DNA of 64,000 nt, taken from Streptomyces sp. B21-083. Lineage in GTDB: Bacteria > Actinomycetota > Actinomycetes > Streptomycetales > Streptomycetaceae. The notes below the pieces were generated by a model. It saw only the letters and a program-made list of their open reading frames with translations, was not told the origin of the DNA and ran no database searches. Location: contig NZ_JARUND010000001.1 in assembly GCF_036898825.1 (NCBI RefSeq), forward strand, positions 4,898,001 to 4,962,000. Direction: 5' to 3'. Shown in pieces: positions 17,788 through 27,600 of this stretch; positions within the stretch are counted from its first letter, which is position 1; the number at the start of each line of letters is the position of its first letter. The position numbers were made by a program, and so were the translations under genes.

Positions 17788-18690
17788 TCAGCGGAGCTGC
17801 GTCGGAGCCTCCATGGCGATCTGCTCGAAGACCTTCTCGTCCACTGCGAAGTCGGAGTCCGGGATGGGCCAGTGGATCACGAGGTCGGTGAAGCCAAGTT
17901 CCTGGTGCCGGCCCGCGAAGTCGACGAAGGCATCGAGGGACTCTAGGGGACGGCCACGGTCCGGTGTGAAACCGGTGAGCACGATCTTGTCGAGCCCGGC
18001 CGCGTCCCTGCCGATCGCCGCACAGGCGTCGGCCAGCTTCTCGACCTGCCCGCGAAGGGCCCGAAGCGACTGCTCAGGAGTGCCGCTCTCGAACAATCTG
18101 GGGTCGCCGGTGGTCACCCACGCCTGCCCGTACCGGGCGGCGAGCTTCAGACCACGAGGCCCGGTGGCAGCCACCGCGAACGGCAACCGGGGCCGCTGCA
18201 CACACCCCGGAATGTTCCGGGCCTCATGTGCCGAGTAGAAGTCACCCACGTACGACACCGAGTCCTCGGAGAGCAGCCGGTCCAGCAGCGGAACGAACTC
18301 CCCGAACCGGTCGGCACGCTCCCGCGGGGTCCACGGTTCCTGCCCGAGCGCGGTGGCGTCGAAGCCGGTACCACCCGCACCGATCCCCAGCGTGATCCGT
18401 CCGTCGGACACGTCGTCGAGGGAGATCAGATCCTTGGCGAGAGTCACCGGGTGACGGAAATTGGGCGATGTGACGAGGGTTCCCAAACGCATGTGCCGGG
18501 TAACGGCCGCAGCGGCGGTCAGGGTCGGGACGGCGCCGAACCAGGGCCCGTCACGGAAACTCCGCCAGGACAGGTGATCGTAGGTGTACGCGGTGTGGAA
18601 ACCGAGTTCCTCTGCGCGCTGCCAGGCCGCACGACCTCCCTCGTTCCAACGGCGGTGCGGCAGGATCACGGTGCTCAGGCGCAGTTTCAT
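17788..18690 (-). CDS. LLM-class flavin-dependent oxidoreductase, intact copy inside the insertion
   Basis: This 300-residue TIM-barrel enzyme belongs to the bacterial luciferase-like family, which uses F420 or FMN. Family patterns include the N-terminal LSTVILPHRRW strand, RITLGIGAGG in the middle and [20 protein letters not shown] near residue 185. It is about 80-85% similar by eye to the two halves of the gene it interrupts, and lies in the opposite orientation. It could therefore supply the function lost by the insertion. The substrate is unknown. The ATG at 18690 aligns with the start of the broken copy, so the upstream extension to 18804 was not used. Confidence 0.88.
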   Translation of the reverse strand: MKLRLSTVILPHRRWNEGGRAAWQRAEELGFHTAYTYDHLSWRSFRDGPWFGAVPTLTAAAAVTRHMRLGTLVTSPNFRHPVTLAKDLISLDDVSDGRITLGIGAGGTGFDATALGQEPWTPRERADRFGEFVPLLDRLLSEDSVSYVGDFYSAHEARNIPGCVQRPRLPFAVAATGPRGLKLAARYGQAWVTTGDPRLFESGTPEQSLRALRGQVEKLADACAAIGRDAAGLDKIVLTGFTPDRGRPLESLDAFVDFAGRHQELGFTDLVIHWPIPDSDFAVDEKVFEQIAMEAPTQLR

Positions 18691-19118
18691 GCCTCTGAGC
18701 CTACGGCGGGACTCGGTGAGACCCAGCCCCACAAGTCTCGGCGGACGCCGATCGCGCAGCGGAACCAGTCCAGCTCGAAAGAGGTAACGGGGGCACGTCG
18801 TCACGAGCTGGTTTCCGAGGATGGACTCCCCGCGCTGCCCGTGCCCAGATGGCCCGCTGACGCGCGGTGAAGCCCATACGGGGTCTTCAAAGCTGAGCGG
18901 TGCGGAGGTGCCCGCGGGTTCGGCGGGTGGTGACGCGGCGTGTTCGTAGGCGCTGGTTGTCGGACAAGGCGCCTTTGCTGGTCAGGCAACGGGGCCGGAA
19001 CCCCGGGAAAGAGGCTGCGCTGGACGGCATCGACGCCTGTGACCCAGGTCTCAGCGCGGCCGTGCAGCAGATGAGGCGGTGTTCACGTCGAGGAGAGGTG
19101 ACAGGAAGGGAGGAGCGT
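18691..19118. other. Gene-free stretch between the inverted oxidoreductase and the sigma factor
   Basis: About 430 bases between divergently read genes. I see no ORF with convincing codon bias, ribosome binding site or family match. It presumably carries both promoters, and some of it may be debris from the insertion event. Confidence 0.4.
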
Positions 19119-19640
19119 GTGGAGGCCGACTTCCAGGCTTTCGTTGCCGCGAGATCGACCGCGCTGTTCCGGGGCGCCTTCGTCCTGACGGGCAACCGTG
19201 AGGCGGCGGAGGACCTGGTCCAGGAGACCCTGGAGCGGGCCTGCCGCAAGTGGCGCACCATCGCCGGGAAGGACGCTCCGGACCTCTATGTGCGGCGGAT
19301 CATGGTGAACCTGGCCAACGACCGCTGGCGTAGGTTCCGCCGCCTGGTCACGACCTCCGATCCGGAAAGCGGTGACAAAGCCGCCCCGGGAGACGAGTTC
19401 GGACAGGTGGACAACCGGGACCAGTTGGTGCGCGCCCTGCAACAACTGCCCATGCGGATGCGCACGGTCGTGGTGCTGCGGTATTTCCACGACCTCTCCG
19501 ACACCGAGATCGCAGCCGACCTGGACATCACGCCCAGCACGGTGCGCTCCCAGCTCGCTCGCGGGATCGAGAAGCTCAGAGACCAGATCCCCGTACTCTC
19601 CGCCCCTTCACCACGGCAGCACACGGAAGGAATCCGATGA
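19119..19640 (+). CDS. ECF sigma factor (SigE-family, sigma-70 regions 2 and 4)
   Basis: The 173-residue product has region 2 (DLVQETLERACRKW) at about residues 25-95 and region 4 with its helix-turn-helix (LPMRMRTVVVLRYF to TPSTVRSQLARGIEKL) at about 108-160. The GTG start at 19119 has a GGGAGGAG ribosome binding site five to eight bases ahead. A longer frame upstream lacks conserved sequence. The next gene overlaps by ATGA and encodes a single-pass membrane protein, the usual arrangement for a sigma factor and its partner or regulator. It lies inside the inserted segment. Confidence 0.88.
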   Translation: MEADFQAFVAARSTALFRGAFVLTGNREAAEDLVQETLERACRKWRTIAGKDAPDLYVRRIMVNLANDRWRRFRRLVTTSDPESGDKAAPGDEFGQVDNRDQLVRALQQLPMRMRTVVVLRYFHDLSDTEIAADLDITPSTVRSQLARGIEKLRDQIPVLSAPSPRQHTEGIR

Positions 19641-20140
19641 ACTCGTACGGCGATGCACGGCCTTCCGGCTGCACACCCTTCGAAGAGGAACTGATGAACG
19701 CCATGAACCGATTCGCGAACTCCGCCGAGGCCCCCGACTTCGACGCGCCCCAGATCCTGCGCCGCACCCGGCGCAGGCGCACCATCGGCATCGCCGCCGT
19801 CGCCGCCGCCCTCATCGCGGCGGGTGGGGGCACGGCCCTGGCCACCTCGGTCGCCGGCGGCAGCAGTTCGACCCCGGCGGCTACCAGCACGGCCACCGAC
19901 AGCGATGCCACCACCATGCTGTTCCTCTTCTCCGACGGCCAGACCCTCCCGATCGACTTCGCGGGCTGGAGCCTGAACTCGGCCAAGACGTACGTGGAGA
20001 AGACGCAGACGAAGCTCGGCACCGTCACCAAGAAGGCCGTCAAGGGCTGCAAGCCGGGCTCGGTGCTCGGTGTGTCCCCGCACACCCCGAAGACCGTCAA
20101 GGCGGGCGACACGGTCAACTTCACCGTCTGCGCCGGCTGA
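19637..20140 (+). CDS. Single-pass membrane protein with C-terminal PASTA-like domain, partner of the ECF sigma factor
   Basis: The 167-residue protein starts in the sigma stop codon (ATGA). Residues 1-45 are cytosolic, with a basic RRTRRRR cluster before a transmembrane helix (about 49-70). A Ser/Thr/Ala-rich linker follows, then about 65 external residues resembling a PASTA repeat (GCKPGSVLGVSPHTPKTVK, then GDTVNFTVC). PASTA domains bind cell-wall fragments or beta-lactams. Position and topology suggest an anti-sigma-like or accessory sensor that links the sigma factor to the envelope. No zinc-finger (ZAS) motif is visible, so an anti-sigma role is inference. Confidence 0.78.
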   Translation: MNSYGDARPSGCTPFEEELMNAMNRFANSAEAPDFDAPQILRRTRRRRTIGIAAVAAALIAAGGGTALATSVAGGSSSTPAATSTATDSDATTMLFLFSDGQTLPIDFAGWSLNSAKTYVEKTQTKLGTVTKKAVKGCKPGSVLGVSPHTPKTVKAGDTVNFTVCAG

Positions 20141-20226
20141 CCAGGCCCTGAGCTGGTACGGGCGCCCGCCCCTGCGTCAATCAGGGGCGGGCGCCCGTCA
20201 CAGCATCACACGACCAGGCAGCAACG

Positions 20227-20289
20227 TCATGCCCAGTTGGCGCGCAGCTCCGCGAGCGCGTCGCGCTGGTGCCAGGTGAGTTTGTCGGC
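20227..20289 (-). pseudogene. Possible C-terminal gene fragment at the right end of the insertion
   Basis: On the minus strand a frame ends ADKLTWHQRDALAELRANWA and a stop. This resembles the C-terminal repeat end of helicase-associated (HA) domain proteins of Streptomyces. Its upstream continuation is cut off by the junction with the oxidoreductase at 20290. The match is short and from memory of the family pattern, so it is tentative. Confidence 0.3.
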
Positions 20290-20979
20290 TCGCCCAACTT
20301 CCGGCACCCGGTGACGCTGGCCAAGGAGCTGATCTCCCTCGACGACGTGTCGAACGGGCGGATCACCCTCGGTATCGGCGCGGGCGGCACCGGCTTCGAC
20401 GCCACCGCACTGGGCCAGGACTCATGGACACCCCGGGAACGCGCCGACCGGTTCGGCGAGTTCGTCACACTCCTCGACAAGCTGCTGACCGAGGACGGCA
20501 AGGAAGGCGTCTCGTACCAGGGCGACTACTACTCCGCCCACGAGGTCCGCAACATCCCGGGCTGTGTACAGCGCCCCCGGCTGCCCTTCGCGGTGGCCGC
20601 CACCGGGCCGCGTGGACTGAAGCTCGCCGCTCGGTACGGACAGGCCTGGGTGACGACCGGCGACCCGCGGTTGTACGAGACCGGCACACCCGAGCAGTCG
20701 GTCCAGGCCCTGCGCGGACAGGCCGAGAAGCTGGCCGACGCCTGCGCCGAGATCGGCCGGGACATGCGCGGACTCGGCAGGATCCTGCTCACCGGGTTCA
20801 CCCCGGACCGGGGGCGTCCGCTGGAGTCCGTGGACGCGTTCGTCGACTTCGCGGGCCGGCACCAGGAGCTGGGCTTCACCGAGATCGTGATCCACCGGCC
20901 CCTCCCCGACTCCTACTTCGCGGCCGACGAGCAGGTCTTCGAGCGCATCGCCACGGAGGCACCGGCGCAGCTGCGCTGA
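20290..20979 (+). pseudogene. C-terminal fragment of the split LLM-class flavin oxidoreductase gene
   Basis: Homology resumes at SPNFRHPVTLAKELISLDD and continues for 229 residues to the natural end (EAPAQLR). It keeps RITLGIGAGG and the [10 protein letters not shown] segment. Joined to 17509-17733 it would give a full enzyme of about 304 residues. An ATG at 20269 could in principle start translation, but the product would lack the first 75 residues of the barrel. It differs from the inverted copy by a short insertion (DGKEG). Confidence 0.85.
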
Positions 20980-21057
20980 CCCAGGACCGGTCAGGGCGGC
21001 CACTCACCTGGGCGGCGCCCCGAACAGACGGGCGCGGACATACGTGAGAATGGGCGG

Positions 21058-21927
21058 GTGACCTCAGCGACCAGAGAGCCCGAGACCCCCGCCGCCGCCC
21101 TCCCGATCCGGCTGATCGCCACCGACCTCGACGGCACACTGCTGCGCGACGACCAGTCGGTGTCCCCGCGCACGGTCGCCGCCCTGGCAGCCGCCGAGGC
21201 AGCGGGCGTCGAGGTCTTCTTCGTCACGGGCCGCCCGGCTCGCTGGATGGACGTCGTGAGCGAGCACGTCCACGGTCACGGCCTGGCGATCTGCGGCAAT
21301 GGCGCGGCCGTGGTCGACCTGCACGGCGGCCCCGGTGCCCACCGCTTCGTGAAGGTGCGGGAACTGGCCAGGGACAACGCGCTGGACGCCGTACGCCTGC
21401 TGCGTGACGCGGCGCCGGGGACCGTGTACGCAGTGGAGCAGACGTACGGCTTTCACCAGGAGCCGGAGTATCCGAAGCTGCACATGGAGGTGCCGGACAA
21501 CCGGGCGCCCGCCGAGAAGCTGCTGGCCCCGGGCGGGCCGAGCGACGGTGAGCCCGTGCTCAAGATCCTCGCCTTCCACCACACGATGGACCCCGACGTG
21601 TTCCTCGCCACCGCCCGGCTCGCGATCGGCGACCGTGCCACCGTCACCCGCTCCAGCCCCAGCGCCCTGCTGGAGATCAGCGGACCGGGTGTCTCCAAGG
21701 CGAGCACGCTGGCCCTGTCCTGCGCCGAGCGCGGCATCTCGTCCGAGGAGGTCGTCGCCTTCGGGGACATGCCGAACGACGTGGAGATGCTCACCTGGGC
21801 GGGCCGGTCGTACGCGATGGGCAACGCGCATCCCGATGTCCTCGCCGCGGCCTCGGGGCGGACCGCGCCCAACAACGAGGACGGGGTGGCCGTCGTGATC
21901 GAGCGGCTGCTCGCGGAACGACTCTGA
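21058..21927 (+). CDS. HAD-superfamily (Cof type) phosphatase
   Basis: The GTG start gives 289 residues. Motif I is ATDLDGTLL, motif II is FVTGR, and motif IV is GDMPNDVEM, with a Lys in SKASTL before it. This is the complete Cof-type HAD set. The substrate is likely a small phosphorylated metabolite. It resembles the phosphatase behind serS (8372-9184). Its C-terminus (NNEDGVAVVIERLL) matches the other copy closely, suggesting an old duplication within this chromosome arm. It stands 78 bp after the broken oxidoreductase and converges on the M23 gene. Confidence 0.9.
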   Translation: MTSATREPETPAAALPIRLIATDLDGTLLRDDQSVSPRTVAALAAAEAAGVEVFFVTGRPARWMDVVSEHVHGHGLAICGNGAAVVDLHGGPGAHRFVKVRELARDNALDAVRLLRDAAPGTVYAVEQTYGFHQEPEYPKLHMEVPDNRAPAEKLLAPGGPSDGEPVLKILAFHHTMDPDVFLATARLAIGDRATVTRSSPSALLEISGPGVSKASTLALSCAERGISSEEVVAFGDMPNDVEMLTWAGRSYAMGNAHPDVLAAASGRTAPNNEDGVAVVIERLLAERL

Positions 21928-21952
21928 GAGTGCCGCCGCACACGGGCCGCTC

Positions 21953-23020
21953 CTACAACGGCACCCCGCGCTCCGCCAGCCACGCCGCCGGGTCCACCCC
22001 CGACCCGAGTTCGGGGGTGACGCGTACCTCGAAGTGCAGGTGGGGGCCGGTCGAGTTGCCGGTCGTGCCGGTCTGGGCGATCCACTGGCCCGGAGTCACG
22101 CGTTGCCCCTGGTCGACGGTGACGGCGGCGAGGTGCGCGTACTGCGTGTAGTAGCCCCCGGCGTGCTCGATCACGATCTCGATGCCGAAGGCGCCTCCGC
22201 AGGACACCGACACCACCGTGCCGGCGCCGACCGCGCGCACCGGGGTGCCGATCGGTACCGCGAAGTCCTGCCCGGTGTGCCCGTTCGCCCACCGGTCGCC
22301 GCCGCTGCCGAAACTCGCGGAGAGCTCGTACGTCTCCACGGGCGTGACGTACTCCGGCATGGCCTTGGGGTCCGGCTGGTCGAGCCGGACGGCGCCCCGG
22401 CACGAGCCCGCAGCCACCGAGGCGTCGGCCCGGCCCTGCAGCGTCCAGCGGGCCTCTTCGAGCTTCGCCTCGATCGAGCGCTTCAGCTCGGCGAGTTCGC
22501 CCTTCCTCCGCTCCAGCGTCTGCCACTGCGCCGCCGCCTTCGCCTTGTCCGCGGCGAGCCGGGCCTCCGCGCGCCGGCTCTTGCCGATCGCGTTGTTGAC
22601 GGCGAGATCGGCCTGCCACACAGCTCGCTGACCACGCATCAGCTCATCGGGGCTGTCCGCGAGCAGCAGCTGCGCGGTGAACGGCAGGCCGCCTCCGCTG
22701 CGGTACTGGCCGCGTGCGATCCGGCCCAGGTCCTCGTGCAGGACGGCGATGTCGCGCCGTTCGCGGGTGAGGAGTTCCTCGTACCTTCGGGCTTTGACCC
22801 CCTCCACCTCGGCCTCGCGCCGTCCGGCCTCGTACTGCCGCGTCACCACGGCGGCATCCGCGTACAGCCGGGTCACCTCGGTGCTGAGACCCGAGTCCGT
22901 ACCGGAGTCCGGTCCGGGGTCCGTGCCGTCGCCCGAAGCCGCCGCGGGCCGGGGGACGAGGACCGCGAGCGCGCACAGGAGCGCCGGAACGAGCAACGGA
23001 TGGCGGCGACGTGATCCCAT
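21953..23020 (-). CDS. Secreted M23 (LytM) peptidase with coiled coil
   Basis: This 355-residue protein has a signal peptide (hydrophobic to about residue 30, AAA-AS cleavage). A long charged coiled coil follows (about 50-200), and a C-terminal LytM domain (about 245-345) carries HTGQD and the HLHFEV zinc motifs. The layout matches murein hydrolases and EnvC/NlpD-like amidase activators. All zinc ligands appear intact, so it could cut peptidoglycan cross-links. The start at MGSRRRHP was chosen over the ATG seven codons earlier because it begins a standard signal peptide. Confidence 0.9.
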   Translation of the reverse strand: MGSRRRHPLLVPALLCALAVLVPRPAAASGDGTDPGPDSGTDSGLSTEVTRLYADAAVVTRQYEAGRREAEVEGVKARRYEELLTRERRDIAVLHEDLGRIARGQYRSGGGLPFTAQLLLADSPDELMRGQRAVWQADLAVNNAIGKSRRAEARLAADKAKAAAQWQTLERRKGELAELKRSIEAKLEEARWTLQGRADASVAAGSCRGAVRLDQPDPKAMPEYVTPVETYELSASFGSGGDRWANGHTGQDFAVPIGTPVRAVGAGTVVSVSCGGAFGIEIVIEHAGGYYTQYAHLAAVTVDQGQRVTPGQWIAQTGTTGNSTGPHLHFEVRVTPELGSGVDPAAWLAERGVPL

Positions 23021-23121
23021 GTCAGCGATCGTGTACCGCAAACCGGGCCCGGCGCCTGTTCAAGTCGTACGCCTGGGGGACCCGTTGCCACGAAAGGCCC
23101 ACAAGAAGGGTTGTGACGGGC

Positions 23122-24636
23122 TCAGTACGGTGCCTGCCACACCACCGTCGTGCCGCCGCCGGCCGGGCCGTTGCCGGGTCCGTGACCGCTGTCGCCGCCC
23201 AGCGACTCGGCGCGCCGTTTCAGGTTTCTGAGGCCGCTGCGCCGGCCGCCCTCGGGGATGCCGACACCGTCGTCGGCGACGGTCAGCCGGACGCCCGGCC
23301 GGCCGTCCGGCAGGGTCGCGTTCGCGTCGACCATGACATCGATGCGGGACGCCCCGGCATGGCGGAAGGCGTTGGACAGTCCCTCACGAAGGGCGGCGAC
23401 GAGGTTTTTGCCGGTCAGCTCACCGACATCGGTGTCGACCGGTCCGACCATCCGGAGCGAGGGCTGGAAGCCGAGCGCCACGGCGGCCATGTGGATCTCC
23501 CGCTCCACCCGTGTGGACAGCTCGGACGGGATCTCCCCGGGGTCGTCCTGGAGCGCGAAGATCGCCGTGCGGATCTCCTGGATGGTGACGTCGAGTTCGT
23601 CGACGGCCCTGCCGACGCCGTCTCGTACCTCGGGCGCGACCGGCCCGCGCTGGGCGCTCTCCAGCATCATCCCGGTGGCGAACAGCCGCTGGATGACGAG
23701 GTCGTGCAGGTCACGGGCGATCCGGTCGCGGTCCTCGTACACCGCGAGCCGTTCCCGGTCGCGCTGGGCCTCGGCCATCATCAGCGCGAGCGCGGCCTGT
23801 GCGGCGAACTGGACGGCGAGTGCGCGCTCCGTCTCCGTGAACGCGCGCTCTCCCCGCGCGCGGGGCATGGCGAGGCTGCCGACGACGCGGCCGTCGCTCT
23901 GCAGGGGCAGCAGCATGGTGGGCCCGTAGTCGCCGGTGAGGCCGTTGCCGATGGCCAGCCGGGGGTCGGTGGTCGCGTCGGATACGAACACCGGCTCGCC
24001 GTCGAGGAGTTCGGCGACGATCTCGCTCTCCGGCGGGAGGATCACGCCGAGCGCGTCGGACGGGCTTTCCGCGTCCACGGCGACGATCTCCAGACCGCCC
24101 GCGTCGGCCGGCAGCAGCACGATCCCGGCCACGGCTCCGGAAAGCCGGCGTGCCTGTTCGGCGACGATCCGCAGCGAGGCACCGATGTCACCGCCCGAGA
24201 GCAGCGCGGTCGTCACGGCCACGGAACCGTCGATCCAGCGCTCGCGCTGCCGGGCGGCCTCGTACAGGCGGGCGTTGCCGATGGCGATGCCCGCCTCGGT
24301 GGCCAGCACCCGCACCAGGGTCAGGTCGTGCTCGGTGTAGGGCCCTCCGCCGCGCTTGGCACCCAGGTACAGGTTCCCGAAGACCTCGCCGTGCACCCGG
24401 ATCGGCTCGACCCGCCGGACGCTCTCCTCGTCGACGCCGTGGTGAACGAGGTCGGTGAAGCCCGTGCCGTCCTCGGTGAGGACCCTGATGGCCACATGCC
24501 CGGCGTCCACCAGGGCAGTGGCCGTCGCACAGATCCGCTCCAGCGTGGCATGCGGCCCGAGCCCGCTCCCGACGGCCCGCATTGCTTCCAGCAACTGCGG
24601 CACGCACGGCTCGGGGCGAAGCGGTAGGTCGGACAC
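23122..24636 (-). CDS. Cytosolic GAF-domain sensor histidine kinase (NarL-type partner class)
   Basis: The 504-residue kinase has two tandem GAF-like domains (about 15-125 and 145-290), a HisKA_3 dimerisation helix with phospho-acceptor His311 (ARDLHDLVIQ), and a C-terminal HATPase (GLSNAFRHA as the N box, DDGVGIP as the G1 box). This is the DevS/DosS-like architecture, so the GAF domains may sense haem-bound gas, redox or small molecules. No response regulator lies next to it. The neighbouring cytochrome bd operon makes a link to oxygen or redox sensing attractive, but unproven. Confidence 0.9.
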   Translation of the reverse strand: MSDLPLRPEPCVPQLLEAMRAVGSGLGPHATLERICATATALVDAGHVAIRVLTEDGTGFTDLVHHGVDEESVRRVEPIRVHGEVFGNLYLGAKRGGGPYTEHDLTLVRVLATEAGIAIGNARLYEAARQRERWIDGSVAVTTALLSGGDIGASLRIVAEQARRLSGAVAGIVLLPADAGGLEIVAVDAESPSDALGVILPPESEIVAELLDGEPVFVSDATTDPRLAIGNGLTGDYGPTMLLPLQSDGRVVGSLAMPRARGERAFTETERALAVQFAAQAALALMMAEAQRDRERLAVYEDRDRIARDLHDLVIQRLFATGMMLESAQRGPVAPEVRDGVGRAVDELDVTIQEIRTAIFALQDDPGEIPSELSTRVEREIHMAAVALGFQPSLRMVGPVDTDVGELTGKNLVAALREGLSNAFRHAGASRIDVMVDANATLPDGRPGVRLTVADDGVGIPEGGRRSGLRNLKRRAESLGGDSGHGPGNGPAGGGTTVVWQAPY

Positions 24637-24649
24637 CCCACGAGCCTAA

Positions 24650-27600
24650 TTAGTGCCCTTTGTCCGCGAAAGTCGAGTCACCGCGCCCCCTGACGAGCAG
24701 GGGCTCAACGCGCGCTGCCGCTGCCCATGCCAGTTGCTCGGCCTCCGCTTCCCGCTCCGCCATCCCCCGCAGCGGCCCCTCGACGGCGACCAGCTCCGCG
24801 AACGTCCCGCGCTGCACGACCTGCCCGCCGTCCAGCACGATCACCTCGTCCACGGCGTCGAGACCGGCCAGCCGGTGGGTGATGAGCAGCGTCGTACGGC
24901 CCTCGGTCGCGGCCAGCAGATCGGCGGTGAGCGCGTCGGCGGTCGGCAGGTCGAGGTGTTCGGCGGGCTCGTCGAGCACGAGCACCGGGAAGTCGGCGAG
25001 CAGCGCCCGGGCGAGCGCCAGCCGCTGCCGCTGTCCGCCGGACAACCGCGCCCCGTGCTCGCCGACCAGCGTGTCGAGGCCGTCGGGCAGCGACTCGGCC
25101 CAGTCCAGCAGCCGGGCCCGCGCGAGGGCGCTCCGCAGGTCGTCCTCGGTCGCGTCCTTCCTCGCCAGCAGCAGGTTCTCGCGCACGGAGCTGTCGAAGA
25201 GGTGGGCGTCCTGGGCGCACAGCCCGATCAGTCGCCGTACGTCGTCGCCGTCCAGCGCGTACGCGTCCACGCCGCCCAGCGTGTAGGAGCCGGCGTCCGC
25301 GTCCAGGAACCGCAGGAGCACCTGGGCGAGCGTCGTCTTGCCGGACCCGGACGGACCGACGACGGCGACCCTGCGCCCTTCGTCGAGGGTGAGGTCGAGG
25401 CGGCCGAGGGCGTCCCGGTCCTGTCCGGCATGGCGGGCGGCCAGCTCCCTGACGACGACAGGGAACGGCGACAGCGGCGCGGGGAGCGGCTCTGAGGGTT
25501 CGCTTACGGGCTCGGGCGCGTCCAGGACCTCGTACACGCGCTCGGCGCTCCTGCGCACCCGCTGCCGGTACCGCACGGCGAGGGGCAGCCCGAGGACGGC
25601 TTCGAAGGCGGCCAGCGGAGTGAGGACGACAACGGCCATCACCATTCCGTCGAGCCGCCCGTCGGCGACTGCCTGGGCGCCGACGAGGGCGGTGGCCGCG
25701 ACCGTCAGTCCGGACAGCAGCGCGGTGAGCCCGTCGCCGAGGGCGGTCGCGGTGGCCGCGCGCGAGGCGATCCCGGTGAGCACCGAGTCGGCCCGCCGTA
25801 CCTGCTCGGTACGTCCGTTCAGGGCGCCTGCGACCGTCGACTCGGCGGTGCCGGTGAGCAGGTCGGCCACATGCGTGGCGAGTGCCCCGCGGGCCGGGGC
25901 GAGCCGGCGTTCCGCACGCCGTGCCACGGCACTGGTCACGAGGGGGACGCCGACGCCGGCGGCGAGGAGCCCGGCGGCGAGGACGGCCCCGGCCTCCGGC
26001 AGCAGCCACGCCGTGAACCCGACGGAGGCGGCCGAGACGACGAGGGCGGCCCCGGCGGGCAGCAGCCAGCGCAGCCAGTAGTCCTGGAGGGCGTCCACAT
26101 CGGCCACGAGCCGCGACAGCAGGTCACCGCGCCTGGTCGTCCGCAGTCCGGCGGGCGCCAGCCTCTCCAGGCGTCGGTAGACGGCCACCCGGGTGTCGGC
26201 CAGCATCCGCAGCACGGCGTCGTGCGACACCAGCCGCTCGGCGTACCGGAAGACGGCCCGCCCGATCCCGAAGGCCCGCGTGCCCGTCACGGCGACCATC
26301 AGATACAGCACGGGCGGCTGCTGCGAGGCGCGCGAGATGAGCCACCCCGAGGTCGCCATGAGCCCGACGGCACTGCCGAGCGCGAGACTCCCGAGCAGCA
26401 GCGCGAGTCCGAGCCGCCCGCGCCTGGCCCCGGACATGGCCCGCACCCGTGCGAGCACACCATGTCGCCCGGTGGGAGCGCCGGGCACGAGCACTTCCTC
26501 GTCGAGCACGGGGAGCAGGGCACTCCGCGGACCGTCCACGAGGAGTCCGTCGCCGCCGAGGGAACCGCCGGCCTGCTCGTGACCAGGCAGCTGAGCCGAG
26601 TGCACGGCCTCCGCCAGCCGCACCACCCGGTCGGCCACCCCCAGCAGCGCCGGTCGGTGCACGACCAGCAGCACCGTCCGTCCGACGGCAAGGCGCCGCA
26701 CGGCCGCGACGACCTCGGCCTCGCTCTCGCCGTCCAGCGCGGCCGTCGGCTCGTCGAGCAGCAGCACAGGCCGGTCCGCGAGGAACGCCCGGGCCAGCGC
26801 GAGCCGTTGCCGCTGCCCGGCGGAGAGTCCGGCCCCCTCCTCACCGAGCACCGCGTGAACACCCTCCGGCAGCGCGTCCACGAACTCCAGCGCTCCGGCG
26901 TCGGCGAGTGCCCGCCGTACGGCGGTGTCGTCGGCGTCGGGCCGGGCCAGCCGTACGTTCTCCGCGATCGACCCGGCGAACAGATGAGGCCGCTGGGGCA
27001 CCCAGGCCACCCGCGAACGCCACTCCTCCAGGTCGAGACCGGCGAGGTCGGCGCCCCCGACCGACACACGTCCTTCCGTCGGCCGGACGAACCCGAGGAG
27101 CGCGTGCAGCAGCGTCGACTTGCCCACACCGCTCGGCCCGACGAGCGCGACCGTCTCGCCGGCCCCGACAGCGAAGGAGACGTCCGCCACCGCGTCCACC
27201 GAGCGCCCGGGATACCTGACCGTGACGCCGCCGAAGGCCACCCCGCCCATCGGCACCGCCCCGGTCCCGGACTCCGGCACCGGCGTCTCCAGCACGGCGA
27301 AGATCTCCTCGGCCGCGGCGAGCCCCTCCGCCGCCGCGTGGAACTGGGCGCCCACCTGTCGCAGCGGCAGATACGCCTCCGGCGCGAGGATGAGAATGAC
27401 GAGCCCGATGTACAGGTCCATCTCGCCGTGCACGAGCCGCATACCGATGGTCACCGCGACCAGCGCCACGGACAGTGTCGCCAGGAGCTCCAGCGCGAAG
27501 GACGAGATGAAGGCGATCCGCAGGGTCCCCATCGTGGCCTGCCGGTACTCGCCGGTGATCCGCCGGATCGACTCGGCCTGCGCCTTGGCCCGGCCGAACA

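Larger units (their letters stand above)
17734..20289. other. Inserted segment (about 2.55 kb) interrupting an oxidoreductase gene
   Basis: The boundaries are inferred from where homology to the oxidoreductase stops (17733) and resumes (20290). The segment carries an inverted intact homologue of the broken gene, an ECF sigma factor and a PASTA-like membrane protein, and near its right end a fragment of another reading frame. No transposase, integrase or clear target duplication is visible. A 9-bp inverted repeat (CCTGGTCAC at 17721, GTGACCAGG at 17760) lies across the left junction. The mechanism of insertion is unknown. Confidence 0.7.
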
